In this document: positions 1 to 9,310 of the stretch, in pieces
Numbering within the stretch: the first letter of the stretch is position 1
Layout: every line of letters begins with the position of its first letter
Source of the DNA: Tupaia tana
Taxonomy: Eukaryota > Chordata > Mammalia > Scandentia > Tupaiidae
Assembly: GCA_026018925.1 (NCBI GenBank)
Contig: JAKSZU010000018.1
Span: forward strand, 3,256,920-3,320,919
Direction of reading: 5' to 3'
DNA length: 64,000 bases
The notes under the pieces: generated by a model
Databases searched by the model: none
Told to the model about the DNA's origin: nothing
Seen by the model: only the letters and a program-made list of their open reading frames with translations
Program-made: the position numbers and the translations under genes

Positions 1-366
1 ACCTCTGTCCTGTGGGCCGCGGCCACGCCACCCCAGTCCTTCCCCCCTCTGTCCTGTGGGCCGCGGCCACGCCACCCCAGTCCTCCCCACCTCTGTCCTG
101 TGGGCCGCGGCCACGCCACCCCAGTCCTCCCCACCTCTGTCCTGTGGGCCGCGGCCACGCCACCCCAGTCCTCCCCACCTCTGTCCTGTGGGCCGCGGCC
201 ACGCCACCCCAGTCCTCCCCACCTCTGTCCTGTGGGCCGCGGCCACGCCACCCCCAGTCCTCCCCACCTCTGTCCTGTGGGCCGCGGCCACACCACCCCA
301 GTCCTCCTCACCTCTGTCCTGTGGGCCGCGGCCACGCCACCCCAGTCCTCCCCACCTCTGTCCTGT
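1..366. repeat. 44-bp minisatellite, about 8 copies
   Basis: The repeat unit contains CTGTCCTGTGGGCCGCGGCC and recurs every 44 nt from position 1 (array cut by the window edge) to about 366, with few substitutions. It lies in the GINS2 intron. It is open in all three forward frames because 44 is not a multiple of 3, so the ORFs across it are artefacts. Confidence 0.95.
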
Positions 367-520
367 TGAGACTTGGAGGCTGTTTCCCGAGCCAGCAGGT
401 GCAGAGCTTGAGCCGGGGGTCGGCCGCGTGGGCTTCGGCTGCCTCAACCACCATTGCCCCAGAGGCAGTCCTTCTGTGTGATTTTCTAATCATTTTTTTT
501 CCCTCCCTCACGTTTAAAAT

Positions 521-699
521 GGGCAAGAATTGGGGCGTTTACGTCCTGGTCCGCAGCGTGGTGCCTTGTTCTTTGTGGAATGAGTGAGCGAAACCTACAG
601 TGGGGCAGGCAGAGGGGGGATACCTGTACTTAGGGGATACTTCGAGTGTGATTTGCAAAACGGCAAGCTCCAGAAGCTCCCGAGCATCTTTTTCTCCTT
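521..699. other. GINS2 intron, unique sequence
   Basis: Between the left-edge minisatellite and the first SINE remnant I see no recognisable exon or repeat. The intron as a whole runs from the window edge to 3792. Confidence 0.5.
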
Positions 700-910
700 G
701 AAAGCTTTTTGTGCCATCGGGCGCTCGCGCTTTCCGAAGAGAGAGAAGGAAAGTGAGAAGCCATCTCCCAGGGGGACGGCCACGCTGCAGCCCCTCAGGG
801 TTTGGGCATGCACGTGCACACCGCAGCAATGCTCACACTGCCGGGTCCAGGCCTCGAGTCGTGCAGTCGGCCTTGTTCCAGCATCTCCATGCCACACCAC
901 CTGCTGGCCT
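700..910 (-). mobile_element. tRNA-derived SINE, long type, diverged
   Basis: Read on the minus strand it starts at the head (reverse of CACCTGCTGGCC near 909). The T-rich body reads as GCTTTTTGTGCCATCGGGCGC on this strand. Several substitutions against the fresh copies mark it as old. Confidence 0.7.
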
Positions 911-1262
911 TGCCCTTGGTGTCTTCACTGATGGCTTCAAGAGCAGGACCCGAGCTACAGCTTGGGGCTGTACTAGTACCTCCTGCCGGAGAGCGACAGG
1001 GAGGCTAGGGCCGACCGGATGGTGCTGCCGACTTTAAGGGCAAACCGAGGACGCCGTCGACTCGTCCTCAGGTTGACAGGAGCTACAGTTCACCCGTCCA
1101 TCAGATAAAAGCCCCGAACCAACAATGCGCCGTGTGTCCCACCAGCCTGGGAAAGTGGGGTAGGTCCGAGTTCCCAGCGCGGCAGCAGAGACATGGCCAC
1201 AAACCACCGCGCAGGCTGCTGTAGGGCCCTCTGCTGGGAGTCCGTCCGGAGGGCAGGCTTGT

Positions 1263-1520
1263 GTAGGGGTGGCTCAGAGACGGATTGGGTGCGCCGGTGC
1301 AGGAGGGGATCCCAGGTCTGGCGTAGGGGAGGTGGGAGGGCTGGTGCAGGGGTGGCTCAGAGACGGATTGGGCGCGCCGGTGCAGGAGGGGATCCCGGGT
1401 CTGGCGTAGGGGAGGCGGGAGGGCTGGTGCAGGGGTGGCTCAGAGACGGATTGGGCGCGCCAGTGCAAGAGGGGATCCCAGGTCTGGCGTAGGGGAGGTG
1501 GGAGGGCTGGTGCAGCGCAG
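1263..1520. repeat. 83-bp minisatellite, about 3 copies
   Basis: The motif GGCTCAGAGACGGATTGGG begins at 1271, 1354 and 1437, an exact 83-nt period. Each unit contains GGATCCC(A/G)GGTCTGGCGTAGG. The three copies differ at only a few bases, so the array is young or homogenised. Confidence 0.93.
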
Positions 1521-1760
1521 GCTCCAGGGTGAAGTGGCTTGGTAAGTTCGAGAGGCAGGGGCCCGGCAGGCTCAGGGCGTGCAACAGTGAGCCTGGGCAG
1601 TGGAGGGTGTCCCTGGGAGCGCAGTCACCCGGGACCTAAGAGACTGCCTGGCAGTCTGACAGTGGCTGGGAGAGGAGAATCTGGAGACCCAGTAGGAAGC
1701 TGGTGCTGTCCAGGGGAGGCCTGTTCGCTCAGTTCCCAAAGTTCAAAAGATTGTCCTTTG

Positions 1761-1935
1761 GGGGCCGGCAGGTGGCATGGTGATTAAAGGTGGTGGACTT
1801 CCACATGGCCAACCGTGGTTCAAGTCCCAGACCTGGCAGCTTGCTTTCTCACTTTCTCTCTCTCTCTCTCTCTGTCCCTCTCTGGTCAAATTAAAATAAA
1901 TAAATACATAAAGTTTTTTTCTTTTTTTTTTTTTT
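1761..1935 (+). mobile_element. tRNA-derived SINE, short type with (TC)n and A/T tail
   Basis: It starts GGGGCCGGCAGGTGGCATGG, has the B-box-like GTGGTTCAAGTCC, then a (TC)n run and a GGTCAAATTAAAATAAATAAAT tail. It lacks the roughly 80-nt middle region found in the long type. Confidence 0.85.
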
Positions 1936-2053
1936 TTTAAAAGATTGTGCTACATAGCCGTTAACACAATGCTCATTTCATAATTCACTGGGCTAAGTAA
2001 CCTAACATTACCTACAGCTCTTACAAGGGGCTGGGTCCTTTGTTCTGAGCTTG

Positions 2054-2290
2054 ATTTTTTTTTTTTTTTTTTTTAAAGAGAGATTTTTGCCATGGAATGC
2101 ATGAGACAGAGAGCGAGAAATCACCCACCTGGAGGGATGGCCACGCACAAGCCCTCCTCCATTCTCCTCTCAGGATCTTGGGCACGCAGGTGCACGTGCC
2201 CAGTGAGTTGTAAGCTGCCAGGTCCAGGACTCGATCGGTTGACTATGAGGGAGTCCAGCGACATAGCCATTACATCATCTGCTAGTCCCA
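2054..2290 (-). mobile_element. tRNA-derived SINE, long type
   Basis: Oligo(T) at 2056-2074 is the reverse of the A tail. The body contains GCGAGAAATCACCC and CTCCATTCTCCTCTCAGGATC, and the head end is GTCCAGCGACATAGCCATTAC near 2252-2272. Confidence 0.88.
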
Positions 2291-2796
2291 GAACGTAATT
2301 TGTAAATGTCTGGGTCCATCAGTGAAAGTCACTACACAGATTTCCTAGCAGTGATTTGCCACCTAGTACTCGCGAGTTAATTGTAGCATGTGGAGAGAGA
2401 ATTTCTACCTTAGCCCAGACTGCCTGTGATGACCAGCGTTTGCTTCGTTTTAACTTCTGATTTGCCTTTTCCTTCAAAGTTGGTTTCTCTCTCTCCCTGG
2501 GGAGTGCTTGTGCCCGCTCACAATGAAAACAGGTTAAGAAGGAAACTCCACTTCAGAAAGCCTGCTTGACCCTCCTGACTTTGTTTCCCCAGAACCCCTC
2601 TGTGTGCAGCTGTGCGGTTTATACTAACCAGATTCCTCCTGCGATTTCTGTAGGTTGTTTTGTCTGTAGAGTGGGACAGCCCTGCCCTTCAAGGCTTTTG
2701 TGAGGACGGAAGTGGTACAGGGCAGTGTCAGGCGCCTTTTCCCTGGTAGGTTGTGAGCCTCAGGATGGCTGGTAGGGATCAGGTTCCCCAACACTG

Positions 2797-3021
2797 TAAG
2801 CTGGCCTAATGGTTATGTCGCCGGACTCCCATGCAGTTCGAGTCCCAGACCTGCCGGGTTAAAACTCATGCTGGGTGCATGTGTGTTTATGCCTAACATC
2901 CTGAGAACAGAGAAGGGATTGTCATGTGGCCGTCCCTCCTGGGGATTTCTTGCTGTCTGTCTCTGACTCTCTAGTGAGCATGCATCCTATATCAAAAAAT
3001 CTCTCTTAAAAAAAAATACAA
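2797..3021 (+). mobile_element. tRNA-derived SINE, long type, carries a later insertion at its tail
   Basis: It begins AAGCTGGCCTAATGGTTATGTCG, has the B box GTTCGAGTCCC, and ends CAAAAAATCTCTCTTAAAA. A second SINE sits directly in its A-rich tail. Confidence 0.85.
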
Positions 3022-3022
3022 G

Positions 3023-3278
3023 GGGGACCAGCAGTTGGTGTAATGGCTATGTCACTGGACTCCCATGTACTCAACCACGGTTCAGGTCCCAGACCAGGTG
3101 GCTTAAACTTACGCCGGGTGCGTGTGCGTGCGTGCCCAAGATCCTGAGAGGAGAATGGAGGAGAAGGGATTGTGGCGTGGCCATCCCCCCCGGGGGGTGA
3201 TTTCTCGCTTTCTGTCTCTCTGTCTCTCTCTGTCTTTCTGGTGAGCGCACACGCCCTATAGCAAAAACTCTCCAAAAG
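3023..3278 (+). mobile_element. tRNA-derived SINE, long type, full length
   Basis: Head GGGGACCAGCAGTTGGTGTAATGG, B-box-like GGTTCAGGTCC, then TCTCTCTGTCT and an A-rich tail. It is flanked by identical 12-nt duplications AAAAAATACAAG at 3011-3022 and 3279-3290, the signature of target-primed insertion into the tail of the upstream SINE. Confidence 0.92.
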
Positions 3279-3311
3279 AAAAAATACAAGGAACAAGAGA
3301 AGCCAATAAAT

Positions 3312-3476
3312 GATTCGAGTCCTGGGCCCACAGGCTTTAAAATGTGCCAGGTATGTGTGGGCCTCAAATCCCAGCGGGATGGAGGACCAGAGAAGGGGTG
3401 GCATTGTGACCATGGCCCACGGAGGTGCTTTCGCCCTCTCCCTGTCTTTTCCTTGGCAAGTGCATTCACCCTCTGG
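3312..3476 (+). mobile_element. Probable old SINE remnant
   Basis: Blocks resembling the long SINE appear in order: CGAGTCCTGGGCCCACAGGCTTTAAAA, GGACCAGAGAAGGGGTGGCATTGTGACCA and CTCTCCCTGTCTTTTCCTTGGCAAGTGC. They are strongly diverged and the head is missing. Confidence 0.5.
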
Positions 3477-3792
3477 TGGGAAGAGAGCCAGGCCTCTGGG
3501 CAGGGCGTGTCTGACGGGCCCGTGCATTGTCCTGGGGCGGGTTTTCTCAGCACGGCCCTGTGCAGCAGCCCGCCGTGGGACAGTCCACTTGGGCAGGACC
3601 CACTTGGCATGGACTGCTGCTTGACGTCCTTGGCACCAGGCTTAGCCGCTGCAGACCCCAACCTCTCAAAATCGAAAACAGACCTCCCAAGTCTAGGTAG
3701 CGCAGGTATTTTGCTGAGTCCATGCAGCAGGGTTAGAAGCCACTTCTGCCCAGTGTCGCTTTAGCTCACCTAGTGTCCCCTTCCTCTTCGAG

Positions 3793-3919
3793 TGCTTCAG
3801 ACGACATCCCAAAAGCAGATGAGATCCGGACCCTGGTCAAGGACATGTGGGACACGCGGCTCGCCAAGCTCCGGGTGTCTGCCGACAGCTTCGTCAGACA
3901 GCAGGAGGCCCACGCCAAG
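3793..3919 (+). CDS. GINS2: GINS2 penultimate coding exon
   Basis: The acceptor ag is at 3791-3792 and the donor gtaggg starts at 3920. The exon opens with one base finishing a split codon, then has 42 full codons (ASDDIPK... to ...QQEAHAK). The 127-nt length and the phase join exactly to the next exon. Confidence 0.94.
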
Positions 3920-4253
3920 GTAGGGGCGCGGCCCGCCTCGCTCGCTCGGGCAGCCGCTTCGCCTGGGTGCCAGGGTTCCGCCCGCGGGCTTTGGAGACAC
4001 AGGAAGTCCCACCTGGCATCCTGCTTGCTTCGGCCACTTCAAGCAGGGATTACTCGCTGTGCTTTAAGAAACTGTTTTCTCACTCATTGTTCCACACTCA
4101 GCGGCCGCCTTGTTCCTTCTGTCCTAGCTGGATAACTTGACCCTGATGGAGGTGAACGCCGGCGGGGCCTTCCTCACACAAGCGCTCAATCGCATGTACA
4201 AGCTCCGCACCGGCCTCCAAGCTTCTGACGGTGCCCAGTCCCAGGACTTCTGA
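3793..4253 (+). CDS. GINS2: GINS2 (PSF2), last two coding exons, C-terminal half only
   Basis: GINS2 is the Psf2 subunit of the GINS tetramer (Sld5-Psf1-Psf2-Psf3), which joins Cdc45 and MCM2-7 in the CMG helicase that unwinds DNA at nuclear replication forks. Two exons are visible, at 3793-3919 and 4128-4253, separated by a 208-nt intron with gt (3920) and ag (4126-4127). Together they encode about 84 residues, starting near [20 protein letters not shown] and ending GAQSQDF before TGA. I recognise these as the Psf2 C-terminal region, including [21 protein letters not shown] across the splice. The first exons lie to the left of the window: I looked for the preceding exon in 1-3790 and did not recognise it. 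The gene converges on GSE1, and the human order of these neighbours is the same. The reading frame is intact and no processed-pseudogene signs are seen, because the intron is retained. Confidence 0.95.
4128..4253 (+). CDS. GINS2: GINS2 terminal coding exon
   Basis: The acceptor cctag ends at 4127. There are 41 codons from [10 protein letters not shown] to AQSQDF, and the stop TGA is at 4251-4253. The terminal SQDF is what I expect for vertebrate Psf2. Confidence 0.94.
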   Translation: MDNLTLMEVNAGGAFLTQALNRMYKLRTGLQASDGAQSQDF

Positions 4254-4645
4254 GACCTGGCCGAGCTCGGCGCCTGCTCGGCAGGAGGCCTAGGCCTGCC
4301 CGGGGCGTGCCGGTGCTCGGGGCACGAAGCTCTTAGAGACGGTTGTGGACGCCGGGAAACGTGCTGTGGTGGGAGGAATGGGATCGAAGCATGGTCGCAG
4401 AAGCCAGCCTGATGAGTTCTCAAAGCTCAGCTCTCTGGAACATTCGACTCCACATCCACTTCTGGGAGCCAGCGTTTCTTTTATGGAAGAAAGGAAGAAA
4501 AGCTTTGAAGTTACTCTCCCTAGTAGGGCCTTAGGACGACTGTAGGAAATTTAAACTCTCCCAGAGGCTGCTCTCTCAGCAAAGGGTGACTGCCCGTGGT
4601 CTCTCGTCTAAGGCTGATCCACAATAAAAACAGTCAACCCAGACC
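4254..4645 (+). other. GINS2: GINS2 3' untranslated region
   Basis: This is non-coding sequence from the GINS2 stop to about 17 nt past the AATAAA at 4623. The cleavage position is inferred from the signal, not seen. No SINE interrupts it. Confidence 0.75.
4623..4628 (+). terminator. GINS2: GINS2 polyadenylation signal AATAAA
   Basis: A canonical AATAAA lies 370 nt after the stop codon, followed by a GT/CT-rich stretch. It is the first canonical hexamer downstream of the stop. Confidence 0.8.
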
Positions 4646-4649
4646 GGAC

Positions 4650-5566
4650 TCTCGGTTTCTGCCCTGCACTAAGGGGTGCGGCGTGCGGAGGTGGTCGGTG
4701 AGCCGCGCCGAGGGTGGGTTGGAGCCGCAGGCCAGCACTCGTGCCCCATTCTCTCGGCTGCTTTAGCCAGGGTTTGACAGGTTGCTTAGGAAGGGGAAAG
4801 TCGGAGAAAGTCACCCAGAGTCTTGAGCTTAAGACGCAGCGCTGGGAGGAAAGCCGGGCCTGTCCCACTGCTCTGGGTGGGTTTAGGGCAGGGCTCCTGG
4901 TGTAGGTGATGGTGGCTCCGGGAAACCATTTCTCCCGAGGAAATGCCTGCCATTACTCCACCGTAGCATTCTGGAATTGGTAGGTCTTCGAGGTCCCTTA
5001 CAGAGATCACAGACCTCAAGCAGGGAAGCCCGTGTCCAGGATCAGTGAGGGGCTTAGGCCTCCGCTTGCCTTTGCCAGGAGCCTGGCGAGCCCAGGCAAG
5101 TGGCGTGCCTTCCCGGGAGCCACGTGTGCGCGTGTGCCGCCACTGAGCCCCCAGGGCCTCGGGCACCTGCTGCTGCGGTCCCAACTGCTGCCCAGATGTC
5201 TCCAGCCAGTAGGTGTCGGTGACCACTTGGTCACCAAGGGCCAGTGCTGGGGGTTAGGACGGACAGGGCCCCCACAATTTACGGTTCCGGGTGCTGGGCT
5301 TAGGGGCAGGGTGTGCCTTTCCACCTCACCCTTTCTTGGAATCCTTCCGCCTGCACCTGGGTCTTCTAGACTAAAAGCACTGGCTACCGTGGAGTGTTCG
5401 GGGTCCCTCTCGTCTCAGGCCTCATCCCCAGCACCTTACTCGTAAAACGTGAGCTGGCTGGGCCACGTCTGACCGCGTCCGTCCTCGTCTCATTGCGACG
5501 CTGTACCGTGGGGCTTTTGGAGGGGGAGGAGATGCCTTATTTTATAACATAAAAGATGTTCCTCTT
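4650..5566. other. Intergenic gap between convergent GINS2 and GSE1
   Basis: About 0.9 kb of unique GC-moderate sequence lies between the two inferred poly(A) sites. I see no SINE, exon or RNA gene in it. Both transcripts end into this gap. Confidence 0.6.
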
Positions 5567-5584
5567 AAGATGATTTAGGAAGAT

Positions 5585-5590
5585 TTTATT
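5585..5590 (-). terminator. GSE1: GSE1 distal polyadenylation signal AATAAA
   Basis: The forward strand reads TTTATT, so the coding strand has AATAAA within AAAAAAATAAAATCTTCC, in an A/T-rich 3'UTR terminus (5560-5720). This gives a 3.6-kb 3'UTR, in line with what I know of GSE1 mRNA length. Confidence 0.75.
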
Positions 5591-6327
5591 TTTTTGGATG
5601 TTGTCAGAAATTACAGCAATATATTCATAAATACCTAATGACTACATTCAACAAATAATGTTACAATACAGTTAATTCAAACAAGTACACTTAGAACAGG
5701 TTTAATTTCACAGCGTCTAAACTGCCCCCCGAGTGACCGAGGCACCTCGTTCCTCCCTCCCACCCACGCGCGGGCTTCGAGCTTCCGTTCTAGCAGTTAA
5801 GCACAGGGTACATACAGAGTAACAACCAGTCAGCTGGGTCTTCCTCAGCCCAAGGCAGAGTGGAGGGGCTCAAGCACTGGATGAAGTTGGGGACAGGCTG
5901 TGAGCAGTGGAGTCCACAGCCTGGTTACCGGAAGGGGTATGGAGCGCTGCTACACGGCTAATACGCCAGAGCGCAGCGAACGGGTCTCTGCCAACCCCCT
6001 CCGTCTTGTGGGTCTCTGTTACTGTCACCATAGTTAAACACTCGGATCAGAGGAAAGGGCTTATCGGACCTGAACTCCAGCTCCAGCTTTGAGACGAGGC
6101 AGTGTACCGAGCTACTGGAAGGACACCCCGTGCTCTAACTGCTGCCAGGTGTGGGCTTTCTAATGCTCTGAATTGAAGGGTTTCCACTCGTTACAGTGTC
6201 AACGCCACGCGCCACTCCTTCAGGATTAGAACACAGGCTGAGAGTCTGAGAATTCTGTCTTGATCACGTATCTGAGGTAAGGGATTAGGAGCATGATCAT
6301 CTATCACGTCTGGCTGGCTTGTTCTGC

Positions 6328-6525
6328 AGGCCAGCAGGTGGAGTGGTGGTAAGGCGCTGGACTTCCACATGGCTGACTGTGGTTCAAGTCTTGGACCTGG
6401 GGGCTTGAAAATCACGCCGGGCACATGTGCATGCCTGTCCCTACCTGGGGCGAGGGTGACTTACTTTCCCTGTCTCTCTCCAGCGCACACACTCACCCCA
6501 TGGCAAGAACCTGAAGGACAAAAAT
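6328..6525 (+). mobile_element. tRNA-derived SINE inside the GSE1 3'UTR
   Basis: Head GGCCAGCAGGTGGAGTGGTGG, B-box-like GTGGTTCAAGTCTTGG, then CACGCCGGGCACATGTGCATGCC and a T/C-rich region. It lies antisense to GSE1 mRNA, so the mature 3'UTR carries the reverse complement. Confidence 0.85.
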
Positions 6526-6784
6526 AACTTGTTTTGGACAGCGGATAGACATGGGACGCGTGGTGTGGCACGGGACGGCACCTCACAGGTTATGGCAGCT
6601 GTCGGTGCCGGGTGACAGGAAGACAGCCCGACTGAGGTCTCCGTGTAAGCGCTGGCACAGGTCGGGTCAGTTCTCCAGTTTAGGTCCTTTTCAATTGGTG
6701 ACCTCAACGGGAAGAGCTGAACACAAAGCTTCAGGGATTACGTTTGTCAGCTGTTAGACAACTGAAGGCGGACTTCGATGCTGT

Positions 6785-6790
6785 TTTATT
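6785..6790 (-). terminator. GSE1: Possible proximal GSE1 polyadenylation signal
   Basis: AATAAA on the minus strand follows a G-rich tract (forward CCCCCCC at 6791-6797). It would shorten the 3'UTR by about 1.2 kb. Use of this site is untested. Confidence 0.35.
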
Positions 6791-9175
6791 CCCCCCCAGA
6801 ATCAACTGAAAATAAGCATTTTCAAATTATGACAATGTTGACGACACCACTGCTGGGTGCCGTGTCACGGCGTGAGACCCTGCACCTTCCGTTCACTCGG
6901 GCTGCCTGACTGGTGTGTGTGCCTGTTCTCGGATTGTCGTATTACTCCTCGAGTACAAGACTACTCAGAGATCTCGCAGGTGCAGAGGGGGAGAACGGTG
7001 AGGCAGAGTGATGGAGCCCAGGAGCAGGGCATGAAGGTGGCCTTTCTGGTAGGGAGAGCAGGCACGGCTAGCCCGGTGACACGGCTCCCTGGGGCAGGCC
7101 TTTCTGCGATGTCTTATTTGTTCCAGTGTGGTGTGGACTCTCGGGACAGAAAGGTCCAACCAGGGAGGGCCCTCTGGCTGGACGGGCCCCCTAAGTTATT
7201 ACAGCTATGTTAGCCTTTGGCCTTACCAGGGCCAAGGAACAAAAGCATCCAGACATCTGTGATGTCGGAGTGGCCCTGAGGCCTTCGGCCGGGAAGCAGC
7301 AAGCAGGTTTTAAGTAGAGGAATTCAGCGATGCTCTGGCCCGACTGCTGGCAGTGCAGCCCGGCCGAACGCCGTGGAACAGACTGTTGTCAGCGTCCTCG
7401 GGGGAGGCCTGTGCAGACTCTAGTTCTAGCTGCTTCTGTGGAAAGGAGGCGCTTGTGGACTGCTGATAATACTGGCGGCACTTTTTGCCTGAGTTTGCTA
7501 ATAACTGGAAGATTCTTGGCAGACATACAAAGCAAACTGTGTGGGGGCAGATAAAGCGACAGTGCCAGCTGCCAGCAAGCTGTTCCACACAGGGCAGTCT
7601 GGGGCTGAGGGCTCGGCCGCCGACTGGCATGGCGTAGCCAGTACGGGTCAGGTGCTCTGCCCCAGGCGCGGTGCGCACGCCTCCTTCTCCCCCGTCCCTG
7701 TCAGGCGAGATGCCTTCGTAATGTGGGTTAGACATTGAACAGTCACTGGGACAAGGAGGAGCGTGTCCCCCTCCCACGGCGTGGCTAGCCCAGTTCCTGG
7801 CCACCCCTGTGCTTTCAAAAGGAGGGGTTCAGCTCGGACACGGTCTCTCCTGCTTTGGGCTTGTACCGAGCTTTGCGTCTAATTCACGCCTCTAAGGTTT
7901 CTCCTGCGCACCTCAGGATTCTATCCCAGAAACCGTCTGCTTCCTGCAAGGTCCTTTTAGAGGCCCCGCCTCGTGTGCGCAGGGGTGTCTCACCCGGGAC
8001 CTATCCTGTCCTCGGCAGGCCGCCCTTCTCAGCAGGGGCTGGACGGGCTGTGCGCTGCAGCTCGTCTGGGGTGTGGGGAGGGACGAGGGACGCATGGCTT
8101 TCTACAAGTTTCTGCGGCAACTCAAAAACGAAGCGATCGTGGAGGCGCCAGTGGTAAGCTCTTTTCCTTTTCTTCTTTAATTTTTAAAAACACTTCAATA
8201 TTTTAATGTCCTGACCAGCAGCAGTACAAACACTAAAAGCAAGGTTTTTTTTTTTTTTTTGCCCAGAAAAACATAAACAAAAAAACAAAACCCCAAACAG
8301 GAAAAACAAACAAACGAAAATCCCCCAAACCACATATTAAAAATGGCAGGCTTTTTATAACAATAATTAAAGTAATAAAAACATACAAAACTTTGTCTTT
8401 AATATATATACACAGTACAAGGCTGAAGCACCTTTGACTTTCCTCTCAAAATGTACGTTTGTATGAAATCCCACTGCAGGAGCCACGTGGCGGGCGTGGG
8501 TGTGCGCACACACGGAGCTCCGGGCGGTCTCCCCACGGAGTAACAGACAGTACCTTCAGTCTGCGGGTTGATCTTTAGGTAAGATCCTTTCCAGGGAAAA
8601 GCCTTCAGGTTGCTTTGTGTGCTCCTAGGACTTGTTGCTTTAAAGAAAATTCTGCAAAAAAGTAACTGAAACAAACGAGCCCTTTTCTTCCAGCGTGCCC
8701 AGCCCTCTCTTTAGCCCAAGTCGGCCTCGTTCCTGGGAGGGAGCGAGACCCACCCGCCACCGCAGCAAGAGCAAACATCGTTCTAGAGGCACAAGTGACG
8801 TGGCCACGCAAAAGACACGGGCTGGGCCACACGCGGGCTGTGAGCTGCAAGGTGTTAGTGTTGGTAACGGAGCCTTCGTGTTTTTGATTAAAAAATGATG
8901 TGGGGAAGAAGAAATAAAACTGCCTTTAACAAGGACAATGGCTGGCGTCCTGCGGTGGCTGCTCGCTGCGTGACAAAGGCGGGTCCCTGCACTGAAGTCC
9001 AGGTGAGTGCGTGGGTTTGTGTGTTTTTCCTGGAGCCTGGAATCCTCTGCTTCATGCATGGCACATTCTCATTTTCTTAAGCTTCAAACCTCCCAGTGAA
9101 AAATATTAAATATTCAAGGTAATAAAATAGATAATATTTCTATACTATGGGTTCGGCCTAGTGCAAGGGAAGCCG

Positions 9176-9310
9176 TCACCTAGGGTAGCCCTGGAAGTAG
9201 CCCCTGGGCCAATGCATCGCGGGCAGGGCAAGGCACTTCCGTAAGTGGTCCAGTTCCGCCTGGAGCCGTTCCCTCTCGGACACAATCTTCTGCTTCTGGC
9301 TTCTCAGCTC
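9176..9310 (-). CDS. GSE1: GSE1 exon 16 with stop codon
   Basis: Acceptor cttccccag. It codes residues 1153-1196: the coiled coil [20 protein letters not shown], then [19 protein letters not shown] and TGA at 9178-9176. The C-terminal tail matches the known GSE1 terminus closely. Confidence 0.96.
   Translation of the reverse strand, partial: ELRSQKQKIVSERERLQAELDHLRKCLALPAMHWPRGYFQGYPR

Larger units (their letters stand above)
5567..9175 (-). other. GSE1: GSE1 3' untranslated region, about 3.6 kb
   Basis: It runs from the GSE1 stop to just past the distal AATAAA. The segment 8170-8420 is very A/T rich, with long T and A runs on the coding strand, and resembles the conserved 3'UTR of mammalian GSE1 as I know it. 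Other ATTAAA-type hexamers (near 8178 and 8203) and an AATAAA at 6790-6785 could give shorter forms. One SINE (6328-6525) lies inside it in the antisense direction. The extent is inferred from the poly(A) signal and the expected length. Confidence 0.75.

Noticed and set aside
12-587. Long overlapping forward ORFs (up to 191 aa) across 1-587
   Set aside because: They are created by the 44-bp tandem repeat, which is open in three frames in turn. There is no gene-like composition and no splice or promoter context.
1-3790. Third (upstream) GINS2 coding exon within the window
   Set aside because: I looked for the segment preceding LLNHASD and found no reading frame or splice pair that fits. It probably lies left of the window.
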